DNA of 64,000 bases from Marinobacter fonticola. Its GTDB lineage: Bacteria > Pseudomonadota > Gammaproteobacteria > Pseudomonadales > Oleiphilaceae. The translations under genes and the position numbers were made by a program. The notes beneath the pieces are model-generated. The model was not told the origin of the DNA. It saw only the letters and a list, made by a program, of their open reading frames with translations, and made no database searches. This document shows positions 38,198 to 48,368 of this stretch, piece by piece (the stretch's first letter is position 1; every line of letters starts with the position of its first letter). The stretch lies in NCBI RefSeq assembly GCF_008122265.1, contig NZ_CP043042.1, positions 2,108,001-2,172,000 of the forward strand, given 5' to 3'.

Positions 38198-38605
38198 TCA
38201 GGCCATCTGTGTCGCTCCGGAGCCCGGTTGGCCACGTCGTGAGCGAAGGCTTTGCTTACGGCTAAGAACGTCTTGAATACGGCTCAACTTGCCACTCACG
38301 TCCGCCGAGGGAGGCCCTGAAAAATCAATGGAATAGAAGAAGTTGCTACAGTGTTTTTTTACTTCGACGACCAGGCCCTGAAGACCTTCAGCCTGGATGT
38401 TTTCAAACGGCATTTTCATGATGAGATCGAACTGGAGTGTATCGCCGGGCTCGAAAACCTTGTCGGTCTTGAGGATGCAACCATATTGATCCAAACCGAA
38501 CACACGGAATTCAACGGTCTCTTTCCTGAACAAACTGCGCTTGAGACGAAAGCGAGCCGTCAGGTCGGGAAGGGGCTGTGTCACTGCAAGATCCATTCGA
38601 TCCAT
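38198..38605 (-). CDS. PilZ-like domain protein
   Basis: A 135-residue protein with a PilZ-like barrel: RFRLKRSLFRKETVEF, then a degenerate signature GLDQYGCILK, then FEPGDTLQFDLIM and FYSIDFSG. It resembles the protein at 31771 in the second half, although the N-terminal Arg motif is weak (RFRLKR), so c-di-GMP binding is uncertain. Met 1 and Met 4 are both possible starts. Confidence 0.7.
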   Translation of the reverse strand: MDRMDLAVTQPLPDLTARFRLKRSLFRKETVEFRVFGLDQYGCILKTDKVFEPGDTLQFDLIMKMPFENIQAEGLQGLVVEVKKHCSNFFYSIDFSGPPSADVSGKLSRIQDVLSRKQSLRSRRGQPGSGATQMA

Positions 38606-38644
38606 GGGCGTAAACCGTGTTCACGGTAAGCTGTAAAACGGGTT

Positions 38645-38715
38645 TGAAAATATGTTGGCTTTAAGTTGGGAATCGTTGTCGGGATCCTAAATGCCAACTT
38701 AAGGCTATATTTTCA
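38645..38715. repeat. Imperfect inverted repeat in intergenic gap
   Basis: The left arm at 38645-38669 (TGAAAATATGTTGGCTTTAA then GTTGG) and the right arm at 38694-38715 (CCAACTTAAGGCTATATTTT then CA) are near-complementary, differing by a 3-base bulge and one or two mismatches, with a loop of 24 bases. It lies between genes ending at 38198 and 38946. The rest of the 340-base gap 38606-38945 shows nothing else. Confidence 0.6.
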
Positions 38716-38945
38716 GCAATAGTGCTCAAACTGTAGCCAGATTAAGACAAGATCGCAATCTGATCAGTTCACTACATTAAACATTTCGAAACGTTGTTCA
38801 CGTTTCTACCCCTTCAAGTCTAACCCGTGTCGTTTAGAGTCAGAAGCAGGCGCTTGGTAAGCGTTTGTGACAATGTGTGCCCTGTATTAGAGAACTTGCC
38901 GCCCTTACCTCAAGTGTTTTCCTAGCGGGCAGAGCGGCAAGGCGG

Positions 38946-40475
38946 CTATTTCTCCGCGTTCATTTTCACCGCATACATGTCGGTTCGGCGATCCTTGATG
39001 TTCGTGACCGATCCTTCGTCGCGTACCAGGGTCAGCTTCGACAAGTCCATATCCGAGAACATGATCATTTCGGTGTTCGGTGTGGTTTCGGCCATGACCG
39101 CATCGTGCGGGAAGGCGAAATCGGACGGTGAAAAGACGGACGATTGGGCGTACTGCACGTCCAGGTTTTCCACCTTCGGCAGGTTGCCGACACTACCGGT
39201 GATGACAACATAGCACTCGTTCTCGATGGCACGGGCCTGGGCACAATGTCTCACCCGGAGGTAGCCGTTCTTGGTATCGGTCCAAAACGGGACGCAGATA
39301 ATATCCACACCTTGACTGGCGGCGATGCGGCCCAACTCAGGGAATTCGATGTCGTAGCAGATCATGATGGCCACGCGACCGGCGTCGGTCTCGAATACTT
39401 CGAAATGGTTTCCGCCCTCGATCACCCAGTCGCGCCGCTCGTGCGGCGTAATGTGGATTTTGCGTTGCTCGTCCACACGGCCGTCGCGGTGGCACAGATA
39501 GGACACGTTGTAGAGCCGGTCGTTATCCAGCAGCGGCATCGAGCCGGTGACGATATTGATGTTGTAACTCACCGCCATTTCGGACATCTCGTCCCGGAAT
39601 TGCTTGGTGAAGCCGGCCAGGAAACGGATGGCGCGCGTTTGGTCGAGCTGGTCGGTCAGGCCCATCAACGGCGCATTGAAGAATTCCGGAAAGAGGGCGA
39701 AATCGCTCTTGTAGTCCGACAGGGCATCGACAAAGTATTCCACCTGCTTAAGCACTTCCTCCACGGAGGTGAACTCACGCATTTGCCATTGCACGGCGCC
39801 CATACGAACCTGTGTTTTTCGGGTCTTGAGCACCGGCACCGGCGGTGTATAAAGAATGTTATTCCACTCGAGGAGTGTGGCATATCCCATTGATTTCTGG
39901 TCTTCCGGGAGATACTTGTGCATGAGCCGGGTGACCTGGAAATCATTGGAAAGCTGGAACGTCAGGATCGGATCGTAGATCTCCTTGCGATCCACGCGCT
40001 CAATGTACTCCGCCGGCGTGAACTGGTCGGAAAACTTGTGGTAGTTCGGAATACGTCCACCGGCCAGGATCGCCCGATAATTGCGGGAGCGGCACAGCTC
40101 CTTGCGCGCCTCGTACAGGCGCCGGCCCAGGCGATACCCTCGGAAATCCGGATGAATGAATACGTCGAGGCCATACATGGCGTCGCCGTCGGTGTTATGC
40201 CGGACGCGCTCGTTTTTGAGAATCAGATCGTCGTAGGTATGGGGGTTGCTGAAGCGCTCGTAGTTGACCAATACCGTCAATGCCACGGCAATCAGCTCGC
40301 CACTGTCTTCGATACAGATTTGCCCATCCGGAAACCGCTGCACCAATTCCTTGATCGTATCTTCCGGCCAGGCGCCCCCGATGTCGTCATAGATTCGGTC
40401 CATGAGCGATTTGAGCTGCGGGTAATCCTCATCGGTGAGGTTGCGGAGATTGAGGTGCAGTTCTTCGTGAGCCAT
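38946..40475 (-). CDS. Fused GNAT acetyltransferase / carbon-nitrogen hydrolase
   Basis: A 509-residue bifunctional protein. Residues 1-200 are a GNAT acetyltransferase domain; the acetyl-CoA loop is near HPDFRGYRLGRRLYEARKEL. Residues 222-500 are a nitrilase-superfamily amidase with catalytic triad E264 (FPEFF), K339 (RKIHITPHE) and C373 (ICYDIEFPE). This fusion is known in Proteobacteria, but its substrate is not established; an amide- or amine-modification role is inferred. It stands alone and is divergent from the chemoreceptor at 40705. Confidence 0.92.
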   Translation of the reverse strand: MAHEELHLNLRNLTDEDYPQLKSLMDRIYDDIGGAWPEDTIKELVQRFPDGQICIEDSGELIAVALTVLVNYERFSNPHTYDDLILKNERVRHNTDGDAMYGLDVFIHPDFRGYRLGRRLYEARKELCRSRNYRAILAGGRIPNYHKFSDQFTPAEYIERVDRKEIYDPILTFQLSNDFQVTRLMHKYLPEDQKSMGYATLLEWNNILYTPPVPVLKTRKTQVRMGAVQWQMREFTSVEEVLKQVEYFVDALSDYKSDFALFPEFFNAPLMGLTDQLDQTRAIRFLAGFTKQFRDEMSEMAVSYNINIVTGSMPLLDNDRLYNVSYLCHRDGRVDEQRKIHITPHERRDWVIEGGNHFEVFETDAGRVAIMICYDIEFPELGRIAASQGVDIICVPFWTDTKNGYLRVRHCAQARAIENECYVVITGSVGNLPKVENLDVQYAQSSVFSPSDFAFPHDAVMAETTPNTEMIMFSDMDLSKLTLVRDEGSVTNIKDRRTDMYAVKMNAEK

Positions 40476-40704
40476 TCAACGTCTCCCGGGGGCGGAAAAA
40501 TCAAGATGCGAATCAACGACGAGCATAACAGATCGAAACAGAGCCCATTAAAGTTATCGGGTATTGTGCCGATGCTTAAACCAGATGCGCGTGCAATCAG
40601 CCACGCAACAGAATGTATATGCAGACCATGGAGGGTCGCTTTTGACCCAATTCTTTAATGGCGGTTCCGCGCCAGATTTCAAGATCGCATAAAGAGGCTC
40701 TTCC

Positions 40705-42594
40705 ATGAGTAAACTGTCTTTCGGCCAGAAACTGTTAACCGCAGTGGCCGTTCTCTTGATCGCCGTCATCAGCATATACGCTGTCATGGGGGACCGGCGA
40801 CTGGTTAGCACCACGGATACGTATGTTCAGGCGTTGGTGAACGATTCAGTGGCGCAAAGCACAGCGAGTATCGCCGAATGGCTGAACAGCCATCTTTCGA
40901 TGACAGAAGGCGTTGCAGCGGCTTTGGCCCAGGTCAAGGCACAGCCCGCTGCCCGGGCGATCCTGCAATCGGCAACCCTGGGCGGTGGCTTCACCGATGT
41001 TTACGTTGGACGCTCCGACGGCTTTATGCTGTTGCAAACCGAAGAGAGCGAGGCGACGTTGCCGGACGACTACGATCCCCGCACGCGTCCCTGGTACAGG
41101 TTGGGCATGAGTGCCAATAAGCCGACCTATACCGAGCCATACCTGGATGCCGGAACCCAGGCCATGATTATCACCTCCGTGGCGCCGGTTAAGTCAGGCA
41201 CCTACAGAGGCGTCGCGGGCGCGGATATCACGCTGGAGACAATCGACCGCCTATTGTCAGCCGTTACCCTCGCCGACACTGGGTATGCGTCGCTGATAAA
41301 CGCCCAGGGCGTCATCCTATACCATCCGGAAGGCAAGCTGATTGGCAAGAACATCAAGTCTTTAATTGGCGAAGCGCCGAAACTTAACGGCAGTTCGAAC
41401 CTCTATCATTTCAAAAACGCAGACTGGCGGGTGAGCTTCCACGAGATCGAAGACGCCCGTGGGGTGAAATGGTATCTCGGTGCTTTCGCCAATGACGCGC
41501 TGATCATGGCCCCCGTACAAGAAGCCCGGGTCACAGGCTCGATCATTGCCGTTATCGGCATCGTGCTGACGCTAATTATCCTTCATTTTGGCGTGCGGGC
41601 ATTGATGACGCCGGTCCGCACCTTGCGAGATGCCATGCAAGATATCGCCAGTGGCGATGCCGATCTGACCCAGCGTTTGAGTATCGAGAGCAAAGACGAA
41701 TTCGGCCAGACCGCATCGAGCTTCAATGCCTTCATTGGCAATGTTCAGGCGGTGGTGCGCGACGTACAACGCGGGGCCATCGAATTGAGCGACGCCGTCG
41801 GCTCACTGAAGCAAACGGCTGGCGCCAGCCGTAACAGCGTCGAAGGCCAGCAGACGGAAATCGACATGGTGGCCACGGCCATCAACGAGATGTCAGCCGC
41901 AGCCAACGAGATTGCGCAAAGTGCCCAGCAGACAGCCGATGCCTCTAATACTGCCGATCACGACGCCAAGGCGACACAGGACACCGTCAAGGCGTCCCGG
42001 GATGCGGTCGAGCGGCTCGCCGCTGAAATCGGTTCCGCTGCCGAAGTTATCGAGCGTCTCGGTAAGGACGTCAGCCAGATCAATACCATTCTTGAGGTCA
42101 TCCAGGATGTTGCGGAGCAGACCAATCTGTTGGCGCTGAACGCCGCTATCGAGGCCGCCCGGGCGGGCGATGCCGGGCGCGGGTTCGCGGTGGTCGCCGA
42201 CGAAGTGCGTAATCTGGCGCGTCGTACCCACGACAGCACCGAGGAAATCAACGCCATGATCGAGCGCCTGCAGAAGGGTGCCGACAACGCCGTGCGCGTG
42301 ATGCAGGAATCCCGTGCGGTATCGAATGTCAGCATGGAAAAGGCCCAGGACGCGATGGATTCGCTCAACCGGATTGCCGATGCCATTACCTCCATCAGCA
42401 ACATGACCACGCAAATTGCGACGGCGTCGGAAGAACAGACCTCGGTAACCGAGGAACTGAATGCATCCATCACCCGCATAGCGGACCAGGGTCAGGAAGC
42501 CGCCGCGGCAGCCACGGAGAACGATGTCTACAGCGGCAAGATCGACGACATCGGTCGCTCACTCCACAACAACGTGGAGCGTTTCAAGGTCTGA
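40705..42594 (+). CDS. Methyl-accepting chemotaxis protein with dCache sensor
   Basis: A 629-residue transmembrane chemoreceptor. TM1 is at residues 8-28, periplasmic dCache at about 35-270, TM2 at 276-297, HAMP at about 299-350 and a signalling hairpin with [20 protein letters not shown] near its tip. The Cache has [10 protein letters not shown] (Y123, R128, W130, Y131) and D173 in AGADIT, which partly fits the amino-acid-binding dCache motif, so an amino-acid or related ligand is plausible. No pentapeptide tail for CheR/CheB is visible. Start ATG 40705. A strong hairpin follows the stop. Confidence 0.93.
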   Translation: MSKLSFGQKLLTAVAVLLIAVISIYAVMGDRRLVSTTDTYVQALVNDSVAQSTASIAEWLNSHLSMTEGVAAALAQVKAQPAARAILQSATLGGGFTDVYVGRSDGFMLLQTEESEATLPDDYDPRTRPWYRLGMSANKPTYTEPYLDAGTQAMIITSVAPVKSGTYRGVAGADITLETIDRLLSAVTLADTGYASLINAQGVILYHPEGKLIGKNIKSLIGEAPKLNGSSNLYHFKNADWRVSFHEIEDARGVKWYLGAFANDALIMAPVQEARVTGSIIAVIGIVLTLIILHFGVRALMTPVRTLRDAMQDIASGDADLTQRLSIESKDEFGQTASSFNAFIGNVQAVVRDVQRGAIELSDAVGSLKQTAGASRNSVEGQQTEIDMVATAINEMSAAANEIAQSAQQTADASNTADHDAKATQDTVKASRDAVERLAAEIGSAAEVIERLGKDVSQINTILEVIQDVAEQTNLLALNAAIEAARAGDAGRGFAVVADEVRNLARRTHDSTEEINAMIERLQKGADNAVRVMQESRAVSNVSMEKAQDAMDSLNRIADAITSISNMTTQIATASEEQTSVTEELNASITRIADQGQEAAAAATENDVYSGKIDDIGRSLHNNVERFKV

Positions 42595-42605
42595 TGCTAA
42601 ACCGG

Positions 42606-42643
42606 ATTCAGTTGGGTGCGGCCGCCTGCTCACCCAACTGAAT
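42606..42643 (+). terminator. Strong hairpin after the chemoreceptor gene
   Basis: ATTCAGTTGGGTG (42606-42618) and CACCCAACTGAAT (42631-42643) form a perfect 13-base-pair stem with a 12-base loop, 12 bases after the stop. There is no T run, so termination efficiency is uncertain. Confidence 0.65.
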
Positions 42644-42745
42644 GCGCACTTTCGACTCTCCCACATCTTAATTTATGCTAAAAACGGTATCCTGCGCTTC
42701 AATTTGTGGACCTCCCTCGAAATACCTTCAGGAAAGGACAATCCG

Positions 42746-43306
42746 ATGGCTTTAAGAGATCAATTGATAGGCCTGACCAGCGACTGGTTGTCGCGCCTCG
42801 ATCCGGATGCCGGATTGGAGCGACCTTTGAATTGGCTCCAGCGTCAGGGCGGCTGCCGGCTGGTAAATCGCTTTGTGGGTAAAGCCATTCCGTTTGCGCC
42901 CCGCAACCGGTTCCGGGTGGAAGACGTCAGGCCCGGGTACGTCAGGGCCAGGATCGCTATCAAGGGCAACCGCAACCATTTCGGTAGCCTTTATGCCGGA
43001 GCCTACTTCCTCGTTGCCGAGATTCCTGGCGGCGTGCTGACCCTTTTTGACCTCGGCCCCAATTACATCCCGATCCTGAAAGAGATGTCTCTGCAGTTTC
43101 TGCAGCCTTCAGATTCCGATGTCACGATAGAACTCAGGCTCTCGGAGGATACGCGACGGACGATCAAAGTGGAGGCCGATACCACAGGGCGGGCGGCATT
43201 TACGCTTGAGGGCGAGCTGAAGGACGTAAAAGGTAATCTCGTCGCGCGGTCCGTGGCCCATTACAGGGTGCGTAAAAAAGGCTTCGAGGCGCCGTCGGGT
43301 CCGTAG
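42746..43306 (+). CDS. DUF4442 (hotdog-fold thioesterase-like) protein
   Basis: A 186-residue protein of the DUF4442/PaaI-like hotdog group. The family core is HFGSLYAGAYFLVAEIPGGV followed by beta strands ending ARSVAHYRVRKKG. Hotdog proteins usually hydrolyse or bind acyl-CoA. The catalytic residue is not clear here, so thioesterase activity is an inference. ATG 42746 has GGAAAGGA upstream; the open frame to the left overlaps the chemoreceptor and is rejected. Confidence 0.8.
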   Translation: MALRDQLIGLTSDWLSRLDPDAGLERPLNWLQRQGGCRLVNRFVGKAIPFAPRNRFRVEDVRPGYVRARIAIKGNRNHFGSLYAGAYFLVAEIPGGVLTLFDLGPNYIPILKEMSLQFLQPSDSDVTIELRLSEDTRRTIKVEADTTGRAAFTLEGELKDVKGNLVARSVAHYRVRKKGFEAPSGP

Positions 43307-43398
43307 CGGGCTCGTACGGAAGCCGTGCAATGTAGCCGCCGCTTTTTGGCGTGGGAAACGCCCGCCAGGGTCTTGACATCTATAGGCAGGCCTGCGGC

Positions 43399-45264
43399 CT
43401 ACTCGAAAGCTGAAGCATTCTCTACATCAATCGTGGCGATCACCTCAAGAAAGGCCTGACCATAGCGGTCGAGCTTGGCGGCGCCGACACCGTTGATCTC
43501 GCCCATCTCTTCCAGAGTTTTAGGCCGGCGCTCCAGCATTTCCAGTAGCGTGGTGTCGTGGAAGATCACGTAGGGCGGCACGCCTTGTTCGTCAGCCAGC
43601 GCCTTGCGCCGGGCGCGCAGGCTGTCCCATGCGGGCTGATCTTCAATCACCAGTGTGCGCTTGACTGACGCGGAGCCTTTCGGCTTGCGTTTGGTTTCAG
43701 GGTCACGCCTCAACCACACCGTATCCTCGCCTTTCAGCAGTGGCCGGCAGGTTTCGGTCAAACTCAGGGCGCCGTAGCCCTCCGCATCCGCCTGCAGGTA
43801 ACCGCCCGCTACTAATTGGCGGAAGACACTTTTCCATTGCTGGGTCGATAGATCCTGGCCGATGCCGAAGGTACTGACCTTATCGTGACCCTGGCTGCGG
43901 ATACGTTCGTTGTCCGCCCCGCGCAATACGTCGATCAAATAGGTCACACCATAACGCTGGCCCGTGCGGAACACACAAGACAGGGCTTTCTGTACGGCGA
44001 CAGTGCCGTCCCAGGTTTGCGGCGGTTCAATACAGGTATCGCAATTGCCGCAGGGCTGCTCCAGTTCGTCGCCGAAATAGCGCAGTAGCGATTGGCGCCG
44101 GCACGAGGTGACTTCACACAGGCCCAGCATTGCATCCAGCTTCTGGCGCTCGACGCGCTTGAAATGATCGTTGCCAGGTGACGCCTCCAGCATCTGGCGC
44201 AGCTTGATGACGTCCTGCAAGCCATAGACCATCCAGGCATTGGACGGCGCACCGTCACGACCGGCGCGGCCGGTTTCCTGATAGTAGGCTTCGATGCTTT
44301 TGGGAAGGTCGAGATGGGCGACAAAGCGTACATCGGGTTTATCGATGCCCATGCCGAAGGCAATCGTGGCCACGATAATTACGCCGTCTTCCCTCAGGAA
44401 GCGTTCTTGATGGGCGGCGCGGATGTCAGCCGGCAGGCCGGCGTGATAGGGCAGAGCCATGTAGCCCTTGCCGCTCAGCATCTTGGCCGTGGCTTCTACC
44501 TTATTGCGCGACAGGCAGTACACAATGCCGCAATCGCTTTGGTGTTCTTCTTTAATAAACGCCAATAACTGTTTGTTAGCGTTATCTTTCTGCGCGATTC
44601 TATATTGAATGTTCGGACGATCGAAGCTACTGACGAAATGGCCTGCGGACTGCAGATGCAGCCGCTCCGCGATCTCTTTACGCGTGCGTTCGTCAGCCGT
44701 CGCGGTGAGCGCAATGCGCGGGACCTGGGAAAATTCCCGCTCCAGTATATCCAGTCCCAGGTAATCCTCGCGGAAGTCATGCCCCCACTGGGACACACAA
44801 TGCGCCTCATCGATGGCAAACAGCGATAGTGGCGCCTGGTGTAGCAGTTGTTGCATTCGCGGCTGAAGCAGACGCTCCGGAGCGCAGTAAAGTAAATCCA
44901 GCTCGCCACGAACCAGGGCATTCTCGATGTCGCGCGCTTCTTCGGGCCAAAGCGTGGAGTTGAGAAAAGCGGCCCGCACACCCAACTGATTCAAGGCAGT
45001 GACCTGGTCCTGCATCAACGCAATCAGTGGGGAGATCACCAGGCCCACGCCGGGCCTTACAATGGCCGGCACCTGATAACACAGCGATTTACCCCCGCCG
45101 GTCGGCATCAGCACGAGGGCATCGTTGCCACTGATTAGCGCATCCACCACCTCGCCCTGCAGTGGGCGAAAATCGTCGAAGCCGAACACCTGATGCAGCA
45201 CGTCCAGCGCCCGAGTCTTGAGGCTTTGGAAATCAGTGGCGGGCGGGGTAGCCGTGAGGGTCAT
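43399..45264 (-). CDS. recQ: ATP-dependent DNA helicase RecQ
   Basis: A 621-residue RecQ helicase. Walker A MPTGGGKS is near residues 53-60, the DEAH box is [17 protein letters not shown], and the SF2 motif VI region is [12 protein letters not shown]. The zinc-binding cysteines are CEVTSCRRQ and QPCGNCDTC, then a winged helix and a C-terminal HRDC domain ([32 protein letters not shown]). It unwinds DNA in recombination and replication-fork repair. Length matches E. coli RecQ. It is divergent from the acyltransferase at 45482. Confidence 0.96.
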   Translation of the reverse strand: MTLTATPPATDFQSLKTRALDVLHQVFGFDDFRPLQGEVVDALISGNDALVLMPTGGGKSLCYQVPAIVRPGVGLVISPLIALMQDQVTALNQLGVRAAFLNSTLWPEEARDIENALVRGELDLLYCAPERLLQPRMQQLLHQAPLSLFAIDEAHCVSQWGHDFREDYLGLDILEREFSQVPRIALTATADERTRKEIAERLHLQSAGHFVSSFDRPNIQYRIAQKDNANKQLLAFIKEEHQSDCGIVYCLSRNKVEATAKMLSGKGYMALPYHAGLPADIRAAHQERFLREDGVIIVATIAFGMGIDKPDVRFVAHLDLPKSIEAYYQETGRAGRDGAPSNAWMVYGLQDVIKLRQMLEASPGNDHFKRVERQKLDAMLGLCEVTSCRRQSLLRYFGDELEQPCGNCDTCIEPPQTWDGTVAVQKALSCVFRTGQRYGVTYLIDVLRGADNERIRSQGHDKVSTFGIGQDLSTQQWKSVFRQLVAGGYLQADAEGYGALSLTETCRPLLKGEDTVWLRRDPETKRKPKGSASVKRTLVIEDQPAWDSLRARRKALADEQGVPPYVIFHDTTLLEMLERRPKTLEEMGEINGVGAAKLDRYGQAFLEVIATIDVENASAFE

Positions 45265-45481
45265 AAAACCAAACCGGGGGAGCGAGTGAATTCAGCAGGC
45301 AAGGATAACAGAGAGAGCCTGGCCGCTGAACAAAGCGGTTGCCTAAACCGCTGTAGGCTTTCGCTGACGGCGTAGCCAGGTAGAATGTCGCCTGATTTCC
45401 AGGCGCGCTACAATAACGACTTGCGCGTTATACTGCGCCCTAAGTTCGCCGCCCAATAAAAATGAGCCTTATAAGGACACT

Positions 45482-46675
45482 ATGCAGGATTTTGATTCAA
45501 TTCGGCCCTACCGGGACAACGAGACCCGCGGCGTGTTGGACCGTTTGGGCAACGACCGGGAATTTCTGGAGCTGATCGGGCGTTTCAAGGCGCCCACGTT
45601 GACGCGGCTCACGCCCGCCATCACCCGGTTCTGGATCAGCCGCTGGCTGCAAAAGGAATTTGGCGATGCCGACACCATCGACGCGTTGCAGGCCCGGCTC
45701 TATCATTTCGTGGATCAGTTGGTGCACAAAACCACCACGCGGGTGACGGTTTCGGGACTCGACGGATTGGATCGCAACAAAGCCTACTTGTTTCTTTCGA
45801 ACCACCGCGACATCGTGTTTGATCCGATGGTCGTTAACTACTTGCTGGTGGCCAACGGTTTTCGTACCGCCCGCATCGCGATTGGCGACAATCTCTTGCA
45901 AAACCGGTTGTTCGCGGAGCTGATGCGGTTGAACAAGAGCTTCGTGGTCAAGCGGAGTATGTCCAGCCCACGGGAGATGCGGGACACGTACCAGACGCTG
46001 TCGGCTTTTATCCACCATTCCATCGACGAAAACCAGAGCGTCTGGATAGCCCAGCGGGAAGGGCGGGCCAAGGACGGGCTGGATATTACCGATCCGGCGA
46101 TCATCAAGATGTTCTACATGAGTCAGAAGAAAACCGGACTTAGCTTCGCCGAGTCGATGAACAACCTCAACATCGTGCCGGTATCGATTGCCTACGAGTA
46201 TGACCCTTGCGATATACCCAAAGCGCGGGAGCTGGAAGCCCGGGCACGTACTGGCAGCTACCAGAAGCATGCCGACGAGGACACCGACCAGATAATGCAG
46301 GGACTGACCGGCTACAAGGGCCATGTTCACGTGCATTTCGGGGAGCCGATTAGCCATGCGCCAGATATGGCCAAAGACTTGGCTGCGCAGATCGACGCGG
46401 ACATGCATCGCCATTATCACCTGCATGCGTCCAACTTGATCGCCCATGATATGAGCCAAGTTCACCAGCTTAGCCGCCAGACGGAACCACAAACACCGGA
46501 AACCGTCGAAACCGCTGAAGCCTATACGCCGGCGGATCTGGCCGCGGCCAAAGCCGAGCTTGAGCGCCGCCTGTCCCGCACCAGCGAGTCGTTCAAGCCC
46601 TTTCTGCTGGCCATGTATGCAAATCCGGTGTCCAGTATGCTCAAAGCCTCCGTATCGGCTACCTCCGAGGGCTGA
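45482..46675 (+). CDS. 1-acyl-glycerol-3-phosphate acyltransferase-like protein
   Basis: A 397-residue protein with a PlsC-like acyltransferase core. The motif LFLSNHRDIVFDP replaces the usual HxxxxD with a slightly longer spacing, and IAQREGRAKDG fits the substrate-binding block. A long C-terminal region with Thr/Glu-rich sequence follows about residue 330. It probably acts on membrane lipids; the exact acyl acceptor is unknown. AAGGA precedes ATG 45482. It starts a same-strand run with acpH and the esterase. Confidence 0.85.
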   Translation: MQDFDSIRPYRDNETRGVLDRLGNDREFLELIGRFKAPTLTRLTPAITRFWISRWLQKEFGDADTIDALQARLYHFVDQLVHKTTTRVTVSGLDGLDRNKAYLFLSNHRDIVFDPMVVNYLLVANGFRTARIAIGDNLLQNRLFAELMRLNKSFVVKRSMSSPREMRDTYQTLSAFIHHSIDENQSVWIAQREGRAKDGLDITDPAIIKMFYMSQKKTGLSFAESMNNLNIVPVSIAYEYDPCDIPKARELEARARTGSYQKHADEDTDQIMQGLTGYKGHVHVHFGEPISHAPDMAKDLAAQIDADMHRHYHLHASNLIAHDMSQVHQLSRQTEPQTPETVETAEAYTPADLAAAKAELERRLSRTSESFKPFLLAMYANPVSSMLKASVSATSEG

Positions 46676-46788
46676 CACGGCAGCCGGCCTAACAATGCCT
46701 CCGGCCCGTAACGACGGTGTAAGGTGACAATGTATGGGTCCGGTATGTTTAGGTCCGCAACCTATAAAGCCGACAAAAGGCAACGCCG

Positions 46789-47430
46789 ATGAACCATTTG
46801 GCTCACCTGTTCCTTGCCCAGCCCACAGTGCAGTCGCGAGTGGGCAATCTGCTGGGCGATTTCGCTCGCGGGGTAAAGTCGGATACGCTTCCCGTGGCGA
46901 TCAAGCGCGGCTTGCAGAATCACTGGGCGGTTGACAGCTACACGGATCAGCACCCGGAGGTTCGCGCTTCAAAGACGCTGTTTTCTTCGCGCCGACGGCG
47001 ATTTGCCGGTATTGCTCTGGATGTGCTCTACGATCATTTTCTCATTGCCCACTGGGCGGATTTTACCGACCGTCACCGTCATGCGTTTGTCGACGAGGTT
47101 TACGCCGATCTTGAGCGGGGCCAGGCGCTGATGCCGCAACCCATGGCCAAGGTCGTTGATCGAATGATCCGCCATGACTGGTTTTCCGCCTATGCCGACC
47201 TGACGCAGATCGGATTCGCACTGGACCGTATCGCCGAGCGTATCCGGTTCCGAAACGATTTTGAGGGTGCGATCGAAGAGATTGAAGCCCATTACGATGA
47301 GCTGGAAGGTCGTTTCCTGCACTTTTTCCCGGATCTGATCGATCATGTTCGGAGCCGGGCCATCGAACTGCCTGAGAACGGGCTATCGGGTGAGTCTTGG
47401 CATTGGATTCGTTACAATCCAGAGCAATAG
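46789..47430 (+). CDS. acpH: Acyl carrier protein phosphodiesterase
   Basis: A 213-residue protein of the AcpH (DUF479) family, which removes the 4'-phosphopantetheine group from ACP. The family start MNHLAHLFLAQPTVQSRVGN and the metal-binding HLAHLF, GDFARG and DVLYDHFLIAHW stretches are present. Length is normal. AAAGGC lies upstream of ATG 46789. Confidence 0.92.
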   Translation: MNHLAHLFLAQPTVQSRVGNLLGDFARGVKSDTLPVAIKRGLQNHWAVDSYTDQHPEVRASKTLFSSRRRRFAGIALDVLYDHFLIAHWADFTDRHRHAFVDEVYADLERGQALMPQPMAKVVDRMIRHDWFSAYADLTQIGFALDRIAERIRFRNDFEGAIEEIEAHYDELEGRFLHFFPDLIDHVRSRAIELPENGLSGESWHWIRYNPEQ

Positions 47431-47487
47431 TCGTTCAAGACATCCTCTTGATTCGATCCCTCGATACAACCCCTTAGAGAGGTGCGT

Positions 47488-48153
47488 GTGACCACACTCA
47501 GCTATATCGAACTGGAAACCCGTCCCGATCCGGACGCTGCTGTCATCTGGCTCCACGGTCTGGGCGCCAGCGGGCACGACTTCGAACCTATCGTGCCCGA
47601 GCTGCGCCTGCCGAAGGAGGCTGGCATACGATTTATTTTTCCCCACGCACCGACGTTGCCTGTCACGATTAACGGCGGGATGCACATGCCAGCCTGGTAT
47701 GACATCAAGGCGATGGATATCGATCGCACGGTGGACGAAGAGCAGTTATTGCAATCCGCGGAGGCCATCGGTGAGTTGATCGAACAGGAGATCAAGCGCG
47801 GCATCGATAGCAAGCGCATCATCGTCGCCGGGTTTTCACAGGGTGGGGCGGTGGCCTATCAAGTTGGCCTGAGCTACCCCCAACCGTTGGCGGGTATACT
47901 GGGGCTTTCGACCTATTTCGCAACGTCCAAGTCTATTCAAGTTTCCGAACAGAACCGTGAAGTACCGATCCGGATTTACCACGGCACCCATGACCCCATC
48001 GTTCCGGAGAGTCTCGGGCGCCAGAGCTACCTCAATATGCAGAACTTAGGCTACAACGTGAGCTATGAAACCTATCCCATGGATCACAGCGTTTGCCTCG
48101 AAGAGATACTGGACATCGGCAAGTTCATCACAGAAAACCTGAAGCTCGCCTAA
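47488..48153 (+). CDS. Alpha/beta hydrolase (carboxylesterase/phospholipase family)
   Basis: A 221-residue esterase of the Abhydrolase_2 family. The nucleophile Ser is in GFSQGG, the acid Asp in GTHDPIVP and the catalytic His in MDHSVC; the oxyanion loop is IWLHGLGASGHDF. Relatives hydrolyse short carboxylic esters or lysophospholipids in the cytoplasm. GTG 47488 is preferred, with AGAGAGG 5 bases before it; the in-frame GTG at 47482 overlaps that site. Confidence 0.92.
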   Translation: MTTLSYIELETRPDPDAAVIWLHGLGASGHDFEPIVPELRLPKEAGIRFIFPHAPTLPVTINGGMHMPAWYDIKAMDIDRTVDEEQLLQSAEAIGELIEQEIKRGIDSKRIIVAGFSQGGAVAYQVGLSYPQPLAGILGLSTYFATSKSIQVSEQNREVPIRIYHGTHDPIVPESLGRQSYLNMQNLGYNVSYETYPMDHSVCLEEILDIGKFITENLKLA

Positions 48154-48158
48154 CGCCC

Positions 48159-48368
48159 ATGACGCGCCGCGACATGATTATTCGCATAGCGCTGATCGCG
48201 GTGTTGATTATTGCGGTGTCGGCGCTGGCGAAGGGCTTGCTGTTTACGACAGCGTTGGCGCCGGACGACTCCGGGCGTCAGCGCATCGAACAGCAGGGCA
48301 CGCAAGGATGCGAAAGCCTGTCAGCTACGCCAGAATGCCGGCGAGAAGAGGATAATCACGCTCAGTAG
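48159..48368 (+). CDS. Small single-pass membrane protein
   Basis: A 69-residue frame starting MTRRDMIIRIALIAVLIIAV, with one TM helix (residues 7-26) and a polar tail with two Cys. It starts 5 bases after the esterase stop and converges with trkH, overlapping its 3' end by 48 bases. No clear ribosome-binding site is present, so translation is uncertain; the clean TM segment is the main support. Confidence 0.4.
   Translation: MTRRDMIIRIALIAVLIIAVSALAKGLLFTTALAPDDSGRQRIEQQGTQGCESLSATPECRREEDNHAQ

Noticed and set aside
45497..46783. Long minus-strand open frame of 428 codons opposite the acyltransferase gene
   Set aside because: The plus strand carries the acyltransferase motifs and a ribosome-binding site; the antisense frame has no recognisable domain and is a GC-codon shadow.
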